DNA of 64,000 nucleotides from Paenibacillus sp. VTT E-133291 (GCF_002264395.1 NZ_NFVA01000010.1:40485-104484), one strand, 5' to 3'; shown: positions 1 through 9,768, counted from the first letter of the stretch. Notes: a model not told the origin generated them from the sequence alone. Translations and numbers: made by a program.

Positions 1-521
1 TTGATTTTAGCGCCATTTGAAATGGAGGCTTTTGTGATGACGATATGGTTATCGTTTAGCAAATAAATGTGGAAACCAAACACATTTAATAGTGGATTGA
101 TGTAGAATATGTTGGCATTAACATAAACAATGGTCAGAATAATCATGAGTAATATAAATGATATCAAGTCGTTAAGCTTGTCTGTTTTAAACGAAGCAAA
201 AGGGATTAAATATGTTGCAATATAGTTGAGTACATCGCTATTTTTTGTGGCTACCTGTGTAATTGTCAGTTCGTGAGACCCATAACGTTTGCATCGGGTA
301 AGAACGATAACGAGAATGACGTTTGGCACAATGCAAATGATGAGGAACACCAAAAAAAGTGTATTATTGGTGAAAACCCGATCTAATTCATATATGGAAA
401 TAGCGATTTGCTTCCAAGTCAACTTTTGAAGGTAATCAAAATTAATCAGTTGCGTGCACAATACGAGAAATAGAGGCGAAATGGAACTAAAAAACAACGT
501 AGCTCGGACCCACGAACGCAT
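1..521 (-). CDS. Polytopic membrane protein, KwaA-like (Kiwa anti-phage system), 3' end outside window
   Basis: An open frame reads leftwards from an ATG at 521 for 173 codons to the window edge. A strong ribosome site (AGGAGGAG) lies just upstream at 525-536. The protein has about four hydrophobic segments: residues 8-25, 49-70, 97-115 and 117-135. The segment NYIATYLIPFASF followed by YVNANIFYINPLLNVFGF matches, from memory, the pattern in KwaA proteins, the membrane subunit of the two-gene Kiwa defence system. KwaB (DUF4868) would be expected immediately to the left, outside the window. The neighbouring type I restriction system fits a defence locus. The family call rests on motif memory and context only; an unrelated small membrane protein is possible. 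Confidence 0.5.
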   Translation of the reverse strand, partial: MRSWVRATLFFSSISPLFLVLCTQLINFDYLQKLTWKQIAISIYELDRVFTNNTLFLVFLIICIVPNVILVIVLTRCKRYGSHELTITQVATKNSDVLNYIATYLIPFASFKTDKLNDLISFILLMIILTIVYVNANIFYINPLLNVFGFHIYLLNDNHIVITKASISNGAKI

Positions 522-622
522 GTTTCCTCCTCCTTTTTTATAGTGCTTTTTAACTATACAATATTACCCATTTATGTTCCACATCATTTTTAACAGCATA
601 TCTTTTTTTCGACTGACACAAA

Positions 623-652
623 AAAATCGCCGCATCTGCATGCGGCGATTTT
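623..652 (-). terminator. Intrinsic terminator of the hsdMSR operon
   Basis: A 13-bp perfect stem (AAAATCGCCGCAT, arms 623-635 and 640-652) has a 4-base loop. On the minus strand it is followed by a run of T. It lies directly after the hsdR stop codon. Confidence 0.85.
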
Positions 653-657
653 CTGAT

Positions 658-3600
658 TTAGTCTTTTTTAAGCAAATTATAGACGATTTTCCCAACGGCT
701 TCACTGATCATCTTGCATCCTTCATCGCTTGTCGATACAAATTGAACCAACTTGTTTAACTGATCGTTTTCATTCTCAAGTTGTTCTTTTTGCTCTTCAA
801 AGGAATCGACAATACCATCGATGAATTGATTTTCGAATGGATATTTGAAGTCATCATACGAATTGTTGACGACTTGCTCTTTCATCCCTGGTGTGCTGAC
901 AAATTTTTCAGCCACTTCATAAAGCTGACCGCTGATGATTTCGCCATCCAAGTTTGTGCCGAAGAGCTCATTGATCTGTTTGACGATTTCAGATAAATAT
1001 TTATAATCATCTTGTTTTTTACCACCTGCACCAGATCCTCCGGTAAGAGGGGCTGATGTGCCTTTTTCAAGTTCGATCTGACCTTCTTCTACTTTCTTAA
1101 TCCGGTAATACTCTAGGTCCACTAAATCTTCGTCAAGCGACCATCCCGTTTTCCCAAGTGGGTCGCTGATTTTTTTATAGAATAAGCGAATGAAAGCAAA
1201 ATATTGTTTCATATCTTCTTCATATTCTACGAGCTGCGAAAGAAATAAATATAGCGATACAAATCGCTTCATGAGTGCTTTAACATCGTCTTGTTGATCA
1301 GCTGAGAGCGCCTTATAGCGCTTCTCAGGCGTTTGTAAGATTTTATACAGCTTGGCTTGATCGGAACTGGTTTGCTTCGCCTTGGGCTGAAAGAAGACAT
1401 CACAGAACGCTTGGATCTCGTTGTCTTCATAAATTCTTGTCTCATCAAGTTCCCGGCGATACGCATACAGCAAATTGGGATCTGTTTCTTCGTCAATTTC
1501 CGTTTTTTCATAATAAGGTTGAAATGCTTTTTTGATCACTTCACGATCGTTAACAAAATCAAGTATAAACGTGTCTGTTTTTTCCGGATGTGTTCGGTTT
1601 AAGCGCGAAAGCGTCTGCACCGCTTTGATGCCGGTTAATTTCTTATCGACGTACATGGTATGAAGTAGAGGCTGGTCAAAGCCGGTTTGATACTTATCGG
1701 CGACAATCATGATTTTGTATTCATCTTCATCAAACACTTCGGCTGTCGCCGTATCAGGAAACCCGTTCATCCCAGCTTCGGTTACGACTTCGTCAAATTC
1801 AACGTCTTCGACTTTACCGGAGAAGGCGACTAGCACCCGAAGATCGGTATACGCTTTTTGCGCTAGATAGGCTTTAAACGCATCCATGTAACGCTTGGCA
1901 TGAAGACGAGAAGAAGTAACGACCATCGCTTTTGCTTGCCCACCGATTTTATCTTTCGTGAATGAACGGAAATGTTCGATTATGATTTCGGCTTTTTGTG
2001 ACAAGTTTGTTGGATGAAGGGAGACGAAGCGGGCAATCGCCCTTTTCGCCTTTTTGCTGTCTACTTCCGGATCATCCGTAATCGATTTCGTGATTTTAAA
2101 ATAGGTATCGTATGTGACATAATGTTTGAGCACATCATGGATGAAGCCTTCTTCGATCGCTTGACGCATGGAATAAAGATGGAACGCTTCGTACTCGTCA
2201 TCTTCGTTCTTGTTACCAAACGTCTGCATCGTCTTTTTCTTCGGCGTTGCCGTAAAAGCGAAGAGACTTAAGTTTTGACGGCGTTCATACGCCGCAAGCA
2301 CTTCTGCAATCTGATCATCGACATCGAGTAGATCCTCGCCACGTTCATCGACGCTTTCCGCTTCCTCGAGCGATTTATAGGTTAACATGTCTTTCATTTT
2401 CGTTGATGTCATACCGGTTTGAGAACTATGCGCTTCATCCATAATGATCGCATACTTTGAGTTATGAGGCATACCGTTTAACTTGCCCATCACAAATGGA
2501 AATTTTTGAAGCGTCGTAACGATTACCTTTGCACCTCGGCTAAGCGCCTCCGCAAGCTGGGTTGACCCTTTATCAATGTAAGCGACAAATCCAGGCGTGG
2601 AGTCAAACTGCCGAATCGTATCTTGAATTTGGGAATCGAGGACAATCCGATCCGTAATCACAACGACGGTATTAAAGATCGCTTTTCCGCTGGCGTCAGC
2701 GAGCGAAGCGAGACGGTGTGCCGTCCATGCGATCGTGTTGCTTTTACCACTACCAGCCGAGTGTTGGATTAGATAACGATTGCCAGCTCCGTTGGCGAAG
2801 ACATGGTTTGCGATTTTACGAACCGCATCGAGCTGATGATAACGCGGGAAAATGAGTTGCTTCTTTTTCTTTTTTTTATCTTTTTTGTTTTCTTCAATTT
2901 TTAGTTCGATAAATCGCTGTAAAATATCAAACAAACTATCTTTTTGCAGTATTTCGTCCCATAAATAAGTGGTTTTATATCCGGTCTCGTGTTCGGGATT
3001 ACCTTTTCCAAATCCATCACCTTTGTTAAAAGGAAGAAAGTAGGTCTTTTCTTTTTTAAGTTCTGTCGTCATATGTATTTCGTCGGTATCGAGCGCGAAG
3101 TGTACGAGCGAACGCTCGTTAAAACGGAAGATCGGCTCCGACGGGTCTCGATCATGTTTGTATTGATGTATAGCATTTTCCCATGTTTGCGACGTCAGCG
3201 GATTTTTGAGTTCCATGGTGATGATAGGGAAACCATTTACATCGATAACGACATCAAGGGAATTATTGTTTTTGTTGCTGTAATGGACTTGACGTGTAAC
3301 AGACAGTCGATTCTTTTGATAATTCGCTATCGCGTCCGGGTTGAAATCATTATCCGGCTTCATATAAAACATTCGTAGCTCAATCCCGCGGTCTTTGTAT
3401 TTACCTTGCGCGCTATCGCGAAGGAAACCAATTAATCCCTTGGGATGCGTTTGGATTGCTCGAGTGATGGAATGGATAACGCTGTTTTCAACGGATACAC
3501 CGTAAATGCTTTGAAGTGCAACCCAATGTTTGGGTTGGGTTTCTTGCAGAAACCGGATCAAGCGATTTTTAAACAGCCCTAGAGGTGCATCAAATTCAGC

Positions 3601-3684
3601 AGGGTTACCTTTTAGGTATCCCTGCTGAATGAGTGCCTGCTCAATGGCAGTTTCAAACACAATTTCACGATAATCGATGGTCAC
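658..3684 (-). CDS. hsdR: Type I restriction enzyme, R (restriction/translocase) subunit
   Basis: This is the motor and nuclease subunit of a type I restriction-modification complex: it translocates and cuts unmodified DNA once HsdS has bound its target. The 1008-residue length is normal for HsdR. The N-terminal nuclease shows the PD-(D/E)XK pattern (LDVVIDVNG, then TMELKNP). The helicase core has Walker A (HSAGSGKSNTIAW), a DEAH box (IMDEAHSSQ), motif III (FTATP) and a late motif VI (QTLSRLNRTHP). The start overlaps the hsdS stop by 4 bases, implying translational coupling, and a terminator follows. No frameshift or missing motif was seen, so the enzyme looks intact. Confidence 0.97.
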   Translation of the reverse strand: MTIDYREIVFETAIEQALIQQGYLKGNPAEFDAPLGLFKNRLIRFLQETQPKHWVALQSIYGVSVENSVIHSITRAIQTHPKGLIGFLRDSAQGKYKDRGIELRMFYMKPDNDFNPDAIANYQKNRLSVTRQVHYSNKNNNSLDVVIDVNGFPIITMELKNPLTSQTWENAIHQYKHDRDPSEPIFRFNERSLVHFALDTDEIHMTTELKKEKTYFLPFNKGDGFGKGNPEHETGYKTTYLWDEILQKDSLFDILQRFIELKIEENKKDKKKKKKQLIFPRYHQLDAVRKIANHVFANGAGNRYLIQHSAGSGKSNTIAWTAHRLASLADASGKAIFNTVVVITDRIVLDSQIQDTIRQFDSTPGFVAYIDKGSTQLAEALSRGAKVIVTTLQKFPFVMGKLNGMPHNSKYAIIMDEAHSSQTGMTSTKMKDMLTYKSLEEAESVDERGEDLLDVDDQIAEVLAAYERRQNLSLFAFTATPKKKTMQTFGNKNEDDEYEAFHLYSMRQAIEEGFIHDVLKHYVTYDTYFKITKSITDDPEVDSKKAKRAIARFVSLHPTNLSQKAEIIIEHFRSFTKDKIGGQAKAMVVTSSRLHAKRYMDAFKAYLAQKAYTDLRVLVAFSGKVEDVEFDEVVTEAGMNGFPDTATAEVFDEDEYKIMIVADKYQTGFDQPLLHTMYVDKKLTGIKAVQTLSRLNRTHPEKTDTFILDFVNDREVIKKAFQPYYEKTEIDEETDPNLLYAYRRELDETRIYEDNEIQAFCDVFFQPKAKQTSSDQAKLYKILQTPEKRYKALSADQQDDVKALMKRFVSLYLFLSQLVEYEEDMKQYFAFIRLFYKKISDPLGKTGWSLDEDLVDLEYYRIKKVEEGQIELEKGTSAPLTGGSGAGGKKQDDYKYLSEIVKQINELFGTNLDGEIISGQLYEVAEKFVSTPGMKEQVVNNSYDDFKYPFENQFIDGIVDSFEEQKEQLENENDQLNKLVQFVSTSDEGCKMISEAVGKIVYNLLKKD

Positions 3685-4997
3685 ATAGTAACCCCCTTTA
3701 CATATTCACGTACATCAATTTTTCCTGTAACAGCTTCACTTATAAGTGCTTGGCGATATTCTTGAAGTTTTTCGATTTGTTGTTCAATTTTACTTATTAA
3801 CTGATCATACTTTTTTGCTTCTTTTTCAAGAAAGTTAACGATTTGTTGCTGCTCCTCAATAGTAGGGAAAGCGATTTTTATATTACAAATCCGACCTGTA
3901 TCTAAATGTGGATGTAATGCACCAGTACGATAAGATAATAAAGTGTTTTTTCCATGATTAGATTGAAAATACCATGTTAAGTATTCTCCTAATCCGATAT
4001 GCTGTCGCAATCTTACAATTATAAGTGCATGACAATTACAGCCCTCGTACTCTGTGGTAACCACTGAGCATTGCCCTATTTCTGCACCTGTTTGTACAAA
4101 TAAAACATCGCCTTTTCTCAAGATGGATTTTGATTGTTTTTTACTCCATTCTTTATCTACAAAATAATGCTTTCTATCGAACAATATTTTTCCATTTTTT
4201 ATATGCATAGATTGGAGATATCTCACACCATCTTCCACCAAGATGTCTCTTGTTGGACCAACATAACCATTCGTCATTTTTTCAGCAGCAATTCCCAGCA
4301 GCATAGTTTTCCAATTACTTGGTATTTCGCCCAACCACTCAATTCCCGAATCCTTCATGGGTGCTTCGCGGTTCAAACCTTTGGTTACAGCTTCTTCTAT
4401 CAAGGATTGACGTTTTTCTTGCAAAAGCTCGACGAGTTTTTGTTGTTTATTGACTAGATTATCTATTTTTTTAGTTTGTTTATCTAGGAAGTTTACAATT
4501 GCTATTTGTTCATTTTTAGGGGGAATATATATATCCAAAGTTTTTAGTAATGAAATTGACAAACCTTCCCTATGTCCGTCTCCAACCAATCCTCTGATTT
4601 CTTTGTATCTCGAATCAAGTTGATAATACAAATAAGTAGGATGTAGTTTATCTTCTTTACAAATAAATGCAGCTAGTGATTGATTGCAGGTGGATTGAAC
4701 TTTTAACACTGCAACCATTCCTTTTGTTTTGCCTTGACCGTTCAACGCCATTAATATCGAATTCGCAGGAAGCATAGTAGCATTCGAATTATTCAAACCA
4801 TCTACAGTAATTTTGTTATCTACTTCAAAAATTACTTTTTTATTTACTTCACCTGATGAGAGCCAATTAATTGTTCCATTCTCCCAATATGTTAGATTGT
4901 CTCTACTTGGGGTACCTCCAGTTTTAATATAAGTGTAATAATTTATTTTTCCAACAACCCAGTGATTGGGGTGCTTGATATTGATACTATTTTTCAA
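3681..4997 (-). CDS. hsdS: Type I restriction enzyme, S (specificity) subunit
   Basis: HsdS recognises the bipartite target of the type I enzyme. The 438-residue protein has the usual two-repeat layout. Target-recognition domain 1 (about residues 10-165, GGTPSRDNLTYWENGTINWL) is followed by a helical spacer (LDKQTKKIDNLVNKQQKLVE). Domain 2 (about 225-390, beginning SGIEWLGEIPSNW) is followed by a second matching helix (EKEAKKYDQLISKIEQQIEK, then LQEYRQALISEAVTG). Both spacers end in the family's EAVT motif. It overlaps hsdM and hsdR by 4 bases each. The sequence is lower in GC than hsdM and hsdR, as is common for these swappable recognition genes. The target cannot be read from sequence alone. 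Confidence 0.95.
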   Translation of the reverse strand: MKNSINIKHPNHWVVGKINYYTYIKTGGTPSRDNLTYWENGTINWLSSGEVNKKVIFEVDNKITVDGLNNSNATMLPANSILMALNGQGKTKGMVAVLKVQSTCNQSLAAFICKEDKLHPTYLYYQLDSRYKEIRGLVGDGHREGLSISLLKTLDIYIPPKNEQIAIVNFLDKQTKKIDNLVNKQQKLVELLQEKRQSLIEEAVTKGLNREAPMKDSGIEWLGEIPSNWKTMLLGIAAEKMTNGYVGPTRDILVEDGVRYLQSMHIKNGKILFDRKHYFVDKEWSKKQSKSILRKGDVLFVQTGAEIGQCSVVTTEYEGCNCHALIIVRLRQHIGLGEYLTWYFQSNHGKNTLLSYRTGALHPHLDTGRICNIKIAFPTIEEQQQIVNFLEKEAKKYDQLISKIEQQIEKLQEYRQALISEAVTGKIDVREYVKGVTM

Positions 4998-6964
4998 GAT
5001 AATACCCCCTTGATCAAATCAAGGATTTCATTTTCCAACGTTTTTATTTCATTATTAATTTCTTGTGCCGAACGCAGCTCCTGATACTTATAAAAATGTC
5101 GAGTAAAAGGTATTTCATATCCTACTTTGCCTACCCCACCATCCTTATCATCTCGCACATCCATATTAATCCAAGCATCTTCCACATGTGGAAGAACTTC
5201 GGTATTAAAGTAATCATAAATATCTTGCTTCAGGGGAACACTTTCAAAATCTCGCAACTCGGAGTCAGCCTCTTTATTGCCTTTACCATCCAGACAAATA
5301 TCTGCCGTTTCATCACGTTCGGCTAGTGCCGATAAAAGAGCTTTAAAGATAGGCGGTTTAATGGTAAGCATCTTTTGCTTGAAGCTTTTCTTTAAGGCTT
5401 TTTCAAATTCATCCCGATTGAGATATAGTTTATCGGCATCCATTTCCTTCAAAACGGCTTTGATTTGCTCCTTTTCGCCTTCGCCAAGCTTGGCAAATGA
5501 TGTTTGCGAAGATAGTCGTTCTATCCGATCAAGCGAAGCCCGGAAATTCAGTCGCAGCGGTCGCTCAATCGTAATCCGGCGGTAGCCGAAATCTTCGTTA
5601 TCGAAAACTTTGCAGTCTTCGCCTTCGGCGAAGTAACTGTAGAGTTTGATGATTTCATTAATATGTTCTTCGCCAAGCTCATTTCGCTTACTACCAAGGC
5701 TTTTGCGCATTTTCTGATACTTATCAACGGCATTGATAAGCTGTACTTTGCCGCGGCGATCAGCCTGCTTGTGATTACTAAGCACCCAAATGTACGTTGA
5801 AATGCCAGTGTTATAAAAAAGATCCGTAGGGAGTGCAATAATCGCTTCGAGCAAGTCGTTTTCAATGATCCAGCGACGAATTTCGCTCTCACCTGAGGCT
5901 GCGCCTCCGGTGAATAGCGGGCTGCCGTTTAGAACGATAGCTATTCGACCTTCACCTGGTTTCATTTTGGAAATCATGTGCTGCAAGAAAAGAAGAGACC
6001 CATCGCTAACACGAGGCAATCCGGCGCCAAAGCGACCATTAAACCCTTGTTTTTGATGTTCATCGGTAATATCTTTTTGCGTTTTCTTCCAGTCCACGCC
6101 AAATGGCGGATTTGATAGGAAGTAATGAAACTCTTCGTTTTCAAGTCCATCTTGGGTAAAACTATTGCCAAGTTTGATATTCGAGACATTCAGCCCTTTA
6201 AGTAGCATGTCGGACTTGCAAATCGCATAAGATTCCCCATTTAATTCTTGCCCGAACACTTCAACGTTCATCGATGGGTTCAGTTTACGTAGGTATTCGT
6301 ACGCTACCGCAAGCATTCCGCCCGTACCGCATGCTGGATCGTAGATCTTACGTACCACTTTTTCACCGGTGAGTGCCGCTGCGTCCGCTTCAAAGAGCAC
6401 GTTAACCATAAGCTGGATGACTTCGCGCGGCGTAAAATGCTCCCCGGCAGTTTCATTGGATTGCTCCGAAAAACGACGAATGAGTTCTTCGAATATGTAG
6501 CCCATTTCGATATTGCTAACTAAGTTTGGGTGAAGGTCAATTTTAAGCATTTCTTCAAGTACATTGAAAAGGATATTACCTTCTTGGAGTTTATTGATTT
6601 GCGCTTCAAAATCAAAGTATCGAATGATTTCACGTGCATTTTCGGAGAACCCTTGTACATATTGCTTGATGTTATCCCCAAGCATCCCAGGGAAATCACG
6701 CATGGAGCGCATGGTAAAGGTACTCGTATTATAGAATTTGGATCCCGAAGCTCGTTCTAGCATCCGTTGTTGGACTGTCGTCAATGGCTCTGCCATGTTC
6801 TTATAGTTGTCGAGCACCTTATCTTTGGTATCCTCTAAGGCACAATCGAGTCGTCGTAACACCGTAAACGGCAAGATTACTTTGCCGTAATCCGATTGTT
6901 TATAATCACCGCGAAGTAGTTCAGCGATGTTCCATATTAAACTGACTTTATCTGAAAAATTCAT
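4994..6964 (-). CDS. hsdM: Type I restriction enzyme, M (N6-adenine methyltransferase) subunit
   Basis: The modification subunit transfers a methyl group from S-adenosylmethionine to adenine in the target. It shows an N-terminal HsdM helical domain (LIWNIAELLRGDYKQSDYGK), the SAM-binding motif DPACGTGGML and the catalytic NPPF motif (FLSNPPFGVDW). It belongs to the larger HsdM class of about 650 residues. I chose ATG 6964 rather than the in-frame ATG 6982, because GGGGAG sits 6-8 bases upstream of 6964 and itself lies inside the longer version. It is first of three overlapping genes (M-S-R), so modification is made before restriction. Confidence 0.96.
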   Translation of the reverse strand: MNFSDKVSLIWNIAELLRGDYKQSDYGKVILPFTVLRRLDCALEDTKDKVLDNYKNMAEPLTTVQQRMLERASGSKFYNTSTFTMRSMRDFPGMLGDNIKQYVQGFSENAREIIRYFDFEAQINKLQEGNILFNVLEEMLKIDLHPNLVSNIEMGYIFEELIRRFSEQSNETAGEHFTPREVIQLMVNVLFEADAAALTGEKVVRKIYDPACGTGGMLAVAYEYLRKLNPSMNVEVFGQELNGESYAICKSDMLLKGLNVSNIKLGNSFTQDGLENEEFHYFLSNPPFGVDWKKTQKDITDEHQKQGFNGRFGAGLPRVSDGSLLFLQHMISKMKPGEGRIAIVLNGSPLFTGGAASGESEIRRWIIENDLLEAIIALPTDLFYNTGISTYIWVLSNHKQADRRGKVQLINAVDKYQKMRKSLGSKRNELGEEHINEIIKLYSYFAEGEDCKVFDNEDFGYRRITIERPLRLNFRASLDRIERLSSQTSFAKLGEGEKEQIKAVLKEMDADKLYLNRDEFEKALKKSFKQKMLTIKPPIFKALLSALAERDETADICLDGKGNKEADSELRDFESVPLKQDIYDYFNTEVLPHVEDAWINMDVRDDKDGGVGKVGYEIPFTRHFYKYQELRSAQEINNEIKTLENEILDLIKGVLS

Positions 6965-7007
6965 GTAAACTCCCCTTTTCACATCTGGTTGTAATTCCTA
7001 TGAGAAT

Positions 7008-7035
7008 TCTATATAGATACATAGGTTTCCTTCAA
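7008..7035 (-). promoter_or_regulatory. Candidate sigma-A promoter of the hsdMSR operon
   Basis: On the minus strand TTGAAG (7030-7035) and TATAGA (7008-7013) are separated by 16 bases, about 45 bases upstream of the hsdM start. The fit to consensus is moderate. Confidence 0.45.
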
Positions 7036-7160
7036 TGGAGCAGAAACGACACCATTCAACATTATATCAGAAGCCCTAGGAAATAAGGATACTAAGAAAA
7101 TATTGAATGTGATATATTCGAACTACGCTCTAATTAACCAAAGCGAAAGGGGTAACTATT

Positions 7161-7388
7161 ATGACAAGTACAATCACTAAATGTTTAAGCGTAGATGGTG
7201 GATATTATCTAGAGGGACTGATCTCTAATAGGAATGAGGACGGTTGGGCGATTTGGACAGCAACGTTAGATCTCGACTTGAACATTGTTGAATTTGCTCC
7301 CGAATCTTTGACAAGTGATGAGATAGCATCTATAAAATTAGTAATAATAAAATACCGGACGAAAATAGTGTCAGGAGGTTTTGTTTAA
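7161..7388 (+). CDS. Small protein of unknown function (75 aa)
   Basis: ATG 7161 is preceded by AAAGGGG at a suitable distance. I do not recognise the protein. It is a mixed alpha/beta sequence with several Trp and Tyr near the middle (GWAIWTATLDLDLNIVEF), no membrane segment and no Cys pair. The stop overlaps the ribosome site of the next gene, so the two are probably co-transcribed and coupled. They diverge from hsdM and end at a terminator shared with the serine recombinase gene. Such small gene pairs beside a recombinase are often element-encoded regulators, but that is inference. Confidence 0.6.
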   Translation: MTSTITKCLSVDGGYYLEGLISNRNEDGWAIWTATLDLDLNIVEFAPESLTSDEIASIKLVIIKYRTKIVSGGFV

Positions 7389-7402
7389 AGGAGGGGATAC
7401 CA

Positions 7403-7753
7403 CTGAAAAGAAAAGTAATTATGTCGACTGGTTCTGAAATGTTCGATGATTCTATTGAGGAACGATCTGATATCATTGATGTTGTTGCGATCTTCAAAAA
7501 CATTGATGCTTTATATCAAGGTTTACTACATCATCAACAGGTAGAAATCATCGTTTTATCTAGTTTTATTACAAACTCTATCGAAGAAATGAAAAGTGTT
7601 ATTGAATTTATTGAAAAAACGAATCCTAAATTAAAAATTATATTACTGTTAAATGAGGATTACGGAAATCATATCCATTTACAAAACCCAAATATAAAAA
7701 AACTAACCGGAAAATTCACCTACAGTGAATTTGAAGCGTTATTTCTAACATAA
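7403..7753 (+). CDS. Unknown protein, receiver-like alpha/beta fold, probable CTG start
   Basis: The frame is open from before 7403. The only ATG (7421) lies 24 bases after the strong ribosome site GGAGGGG (7390-7396). A CTG at 7403 lies 6 bases after it and is in frame, giving Leu/Met-KRKVIMSTGSEMFDD at the N terminus. The sequence alternates hydrophobic strands and helices (VEIIVLSSFI, LKIILLLNED), resembling a receiver or CpaE-type N-terminal domain, but I cannot assign a family. It follows the 75-residue gene by 14 bases and ends at a strong terminator. Start choice is inferred; if ATG is used the protein is 110 residues. Confidence 0.6.
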   Translation: MKRKVIMSTGSEMFDDSIEERSDIIDVVAIFKNIDALYQGLLHHQQVEIIVLSSFITNSIEEMKSVIEFIEKTNPKLKIILLLNEDYGNHIHLQNPNIKKLTGKFTYSEFEALFLT

Positions 7754-7788
7754 AAAAATGGGATAGCAATTCGCTATCCCATTTTTTT
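7752..7788. terminator. Bidirectional intrinsic terminator between convergent genes
   Basis: A stem of 16 bp (core TGGGATAGC, loop AATTC) is flanked by A and T runs on both sides, so it can end transcription of the small-gene pair and of the serine recombinase. Confidence 0.85.
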
Positions 7789-7789
7789 A

Positions 7790-9589
7790 TTATAAACGCT
7801 CACCGGCAATCATTTTCAAAGCTTTATCAAACTCGAATTTGGTTTTCTTATCCATGCTACTTGGATCGTAACCCTCTGGAATATTGGCTGAACTTCCTCC
7901 GAAAGGTCTTAAGAACATATCCTTTAGTAATTGCGAAAAAGGCACGTCCATGTAATTCCAAAGCACGCGGATATTTTTTTCCGAAGCAGCAAGGGTGACA
8001 ATTTCGATTCTCGACACGAGTCTTCTAAGGATATTATTCGTTAATGCTTCCGTATCAATTTGAACCAATGCTTTCATAAAAGCTTGGTGTCGTAATTTGA
8101 TTTGTGCGACTTCAACATCCAAGTAGTTCAATCGGTCATGTTCTTTTTTCAAAATTGAAAGGTTCTCTTTCGCGTGTCCATTAAACGTGTGAAACTGTTC
8201 GTCCGTTAAAATCTCCTTCGCAACCAGCCTCAGATTGGTTTGAATCTCTTCATTTTTTTCAGCCATTTGTTTTTCCAAGTGCACCAGTCGCTGCGGAATA
8301 TTCTCTTCGTGATAATACAGCGAAAGATAGCTATCTAATAGTGCATCAAATTGGGTATGATTCTTTTTTTCAAACTCAATTTTATTTTTGATAAAGTCGA
8401 TCATCGCTTCTTCCGGTATCGCGCTACGATAAGCACATCTCAAGTTCCCATACATATCATTGATTGCGCAACACCATTCATACCCCAGATCTTTCGAAGT
8501 ACCATCTTTTCGTATATGTGCTTTTCTTTTTTTTCGTTTTAAGGACGTCCCGCAGTGATGGCAATATAACAGATTACTAAATAAATGAACCGTGCTGTAC
8601 CTGGTTTTGGACCGATGCAACTTACGTTTTAATGTGGTTTCGATTTCTCCGTCATCGTTTACCGTCTTTTCTTCGATAAATGAAACCGTTCCAAACATTT
8701 CCTTGCGCTTTTTTCTTTCGATTTGGACAAGTTGAAAGAACTCGGGCTCTATGATTTTTAAATGATCAAACTGATGCACAATTTGTTCCTCTTTGGGAAT
8801 CAACTTTTGAAGTTGTCGATTGATATCAACGGTTTGTTTGGTATGTGTCGTTTGAATGCCTGTATAAATATCGTTATCTAAGATCGTTGATAACTGTTTT
8901 TGTGACCACTGTTTACCTTTTTTCGTTGGAATGGCATCGCTATTCAAAAGTCTACAGATTCTACCCGTACCAAATCCTTGCGTGTAATATTGATCAAAGA
9001 TCCGTTTTACGAGTTCCGCTTCGACGCCATTAATAACAAGGAATCCGTTCTTAATGTTGTAGCCGTAAGGCGGCGTTCCCGTGGTCCATTTCCCTTGTCT
9101 TTGCGCTTTTCGAATACCGAATTGCACAATATAAGATCGGTTATTGGATTCCTCTTGCGCTAGTGCTGCAAATAAATTAATCATAAATTCCTTTGAATTA
9201 TCGAGCGAATTAATTTTCAAATCCAAGAAGTAGATACCAATACCGAGTTCCTTCAAATCCTTCACTGCTTTTGCTGTATCTTCTACGTTCCGCCCAAAAC
9301 GTGAAACGGATTTGGTCACGATGAGATCGAACTTACCAGCCTTCGCTTCAATCATCATCTGCTTAAACGCTTCGCGTTTACGCAAGTTCTTGCCTGATAT
9401 TCCTTCGTCTGCAAATACGCCTTGCAGCACTTCTTTATCTCCATTTTTGCGGCACAAGACACCGCAATCTCCTTTTTGATAGTTTTGCTCCTTAAAATAC
9501 TCATCAAAGAAGCTTAATTGATTGCCTAACGAGTTCAACTGATCATCGGAATCGGTCGACACGCGTCCATAAGCGACTGTCACTGTCAT
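7790..9589 (-). CDS. Large serine recombinase (site-specific integrase/transposase)
   Basis: This 599-residue enzyme catalyses conservative DNA integration or excision through a serine-DNA link. The N-terminal resolvase domain carries the catalytic serine in AYGRVSTDSDDQ (Ser11) and the arginine motif TKSVSRFGRN. A Recombinase domain follows (about residues 170-270, TPPYGYNI then GFGTGRICRLLNSD). A zinc-ribbon begins at LLYCHHCGTSLKRKKRK with a partner Cys in EWCCAIND and LRCAYRS, then a long coiled coil. Start ATG has GGAGCG upstream. It implies that at least part of the left island arrived by a serine-integrase element. Its attachment sites were not identified. A Tn-type transposase is an alternative. 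Confidence 0.93.
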   Translation of the reverse strand: MTVTVAYGRVSTDSDDQLNSLGNQLSFFDEYFKEQNYQKGDCGVLCRKNGDKEVLQGVFADEGISGKNLRKREAFKQMMIEAKAGKFDLIVTKSVSRFGRNVEDTAKAVKDLKELGIGIYFLDLKINSLDNSKEFMINLFAALAQEESNNRSYIVQFGIRKAQRQGKWTTGTPPYGYNIKNGFLVINGVEAELVKRIFDQYYTQGFGTGRICRLLNSDAIPTKKGKQWSQKQLSTILDNDIYTGIQTTHTKQTVDINRQLQKLIPKEEQIVHQFDHLKIIEPEFFQLVQIERKKRKEMFGTVSFIEEKTVNDDGEIETTLKRKLHRSKTRYSTVHLFSNLLYCHHCGTSLKRKKRKAHIRKDGTSKDLGYEWCCAINDMYGNLRCAYRSAIPEEAMIDFIKNKIEFEKKNHTQFDALLDSYLSLYYHEENIPQRLVHLEKQMAEKNEEIQTNLRLVAKEILTDEQFHTFNGHAKENLSILKKEHDRLNYLDVEVAQIKLRHQAFMKALVQIDTEALTNNILRRLVSRIEIVTLAASEKNIRVLWNYMDVPFSQLLKDMFLRPFGGSSANIPEGYDPSSMDKKTKFEFDKALKMIAGERL

Positions 9590-9768
9590 TTATTCACGCT
9601 CCTTCCCTATGTCATGTAGTATTGCCACAATCGCCACATCATACCAAGAGCATATTTTTTTCGTCAAAAGGGATAAGCGTGAGGAAAAACATAATTTAAT
9701 AATGAAGAAAGATATTTATCGTTAAAAAAAGAGCGTAATCGGAGTTTTTGAAACACAAGATGATACAC

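Noticed and set aside
557..568. AATATTACC resembling the element end TTATATTACC, as a possible left boundary
   Set aside because: Only eight bases match, with no comM-like core beside it; chance in AT-rich DNA.
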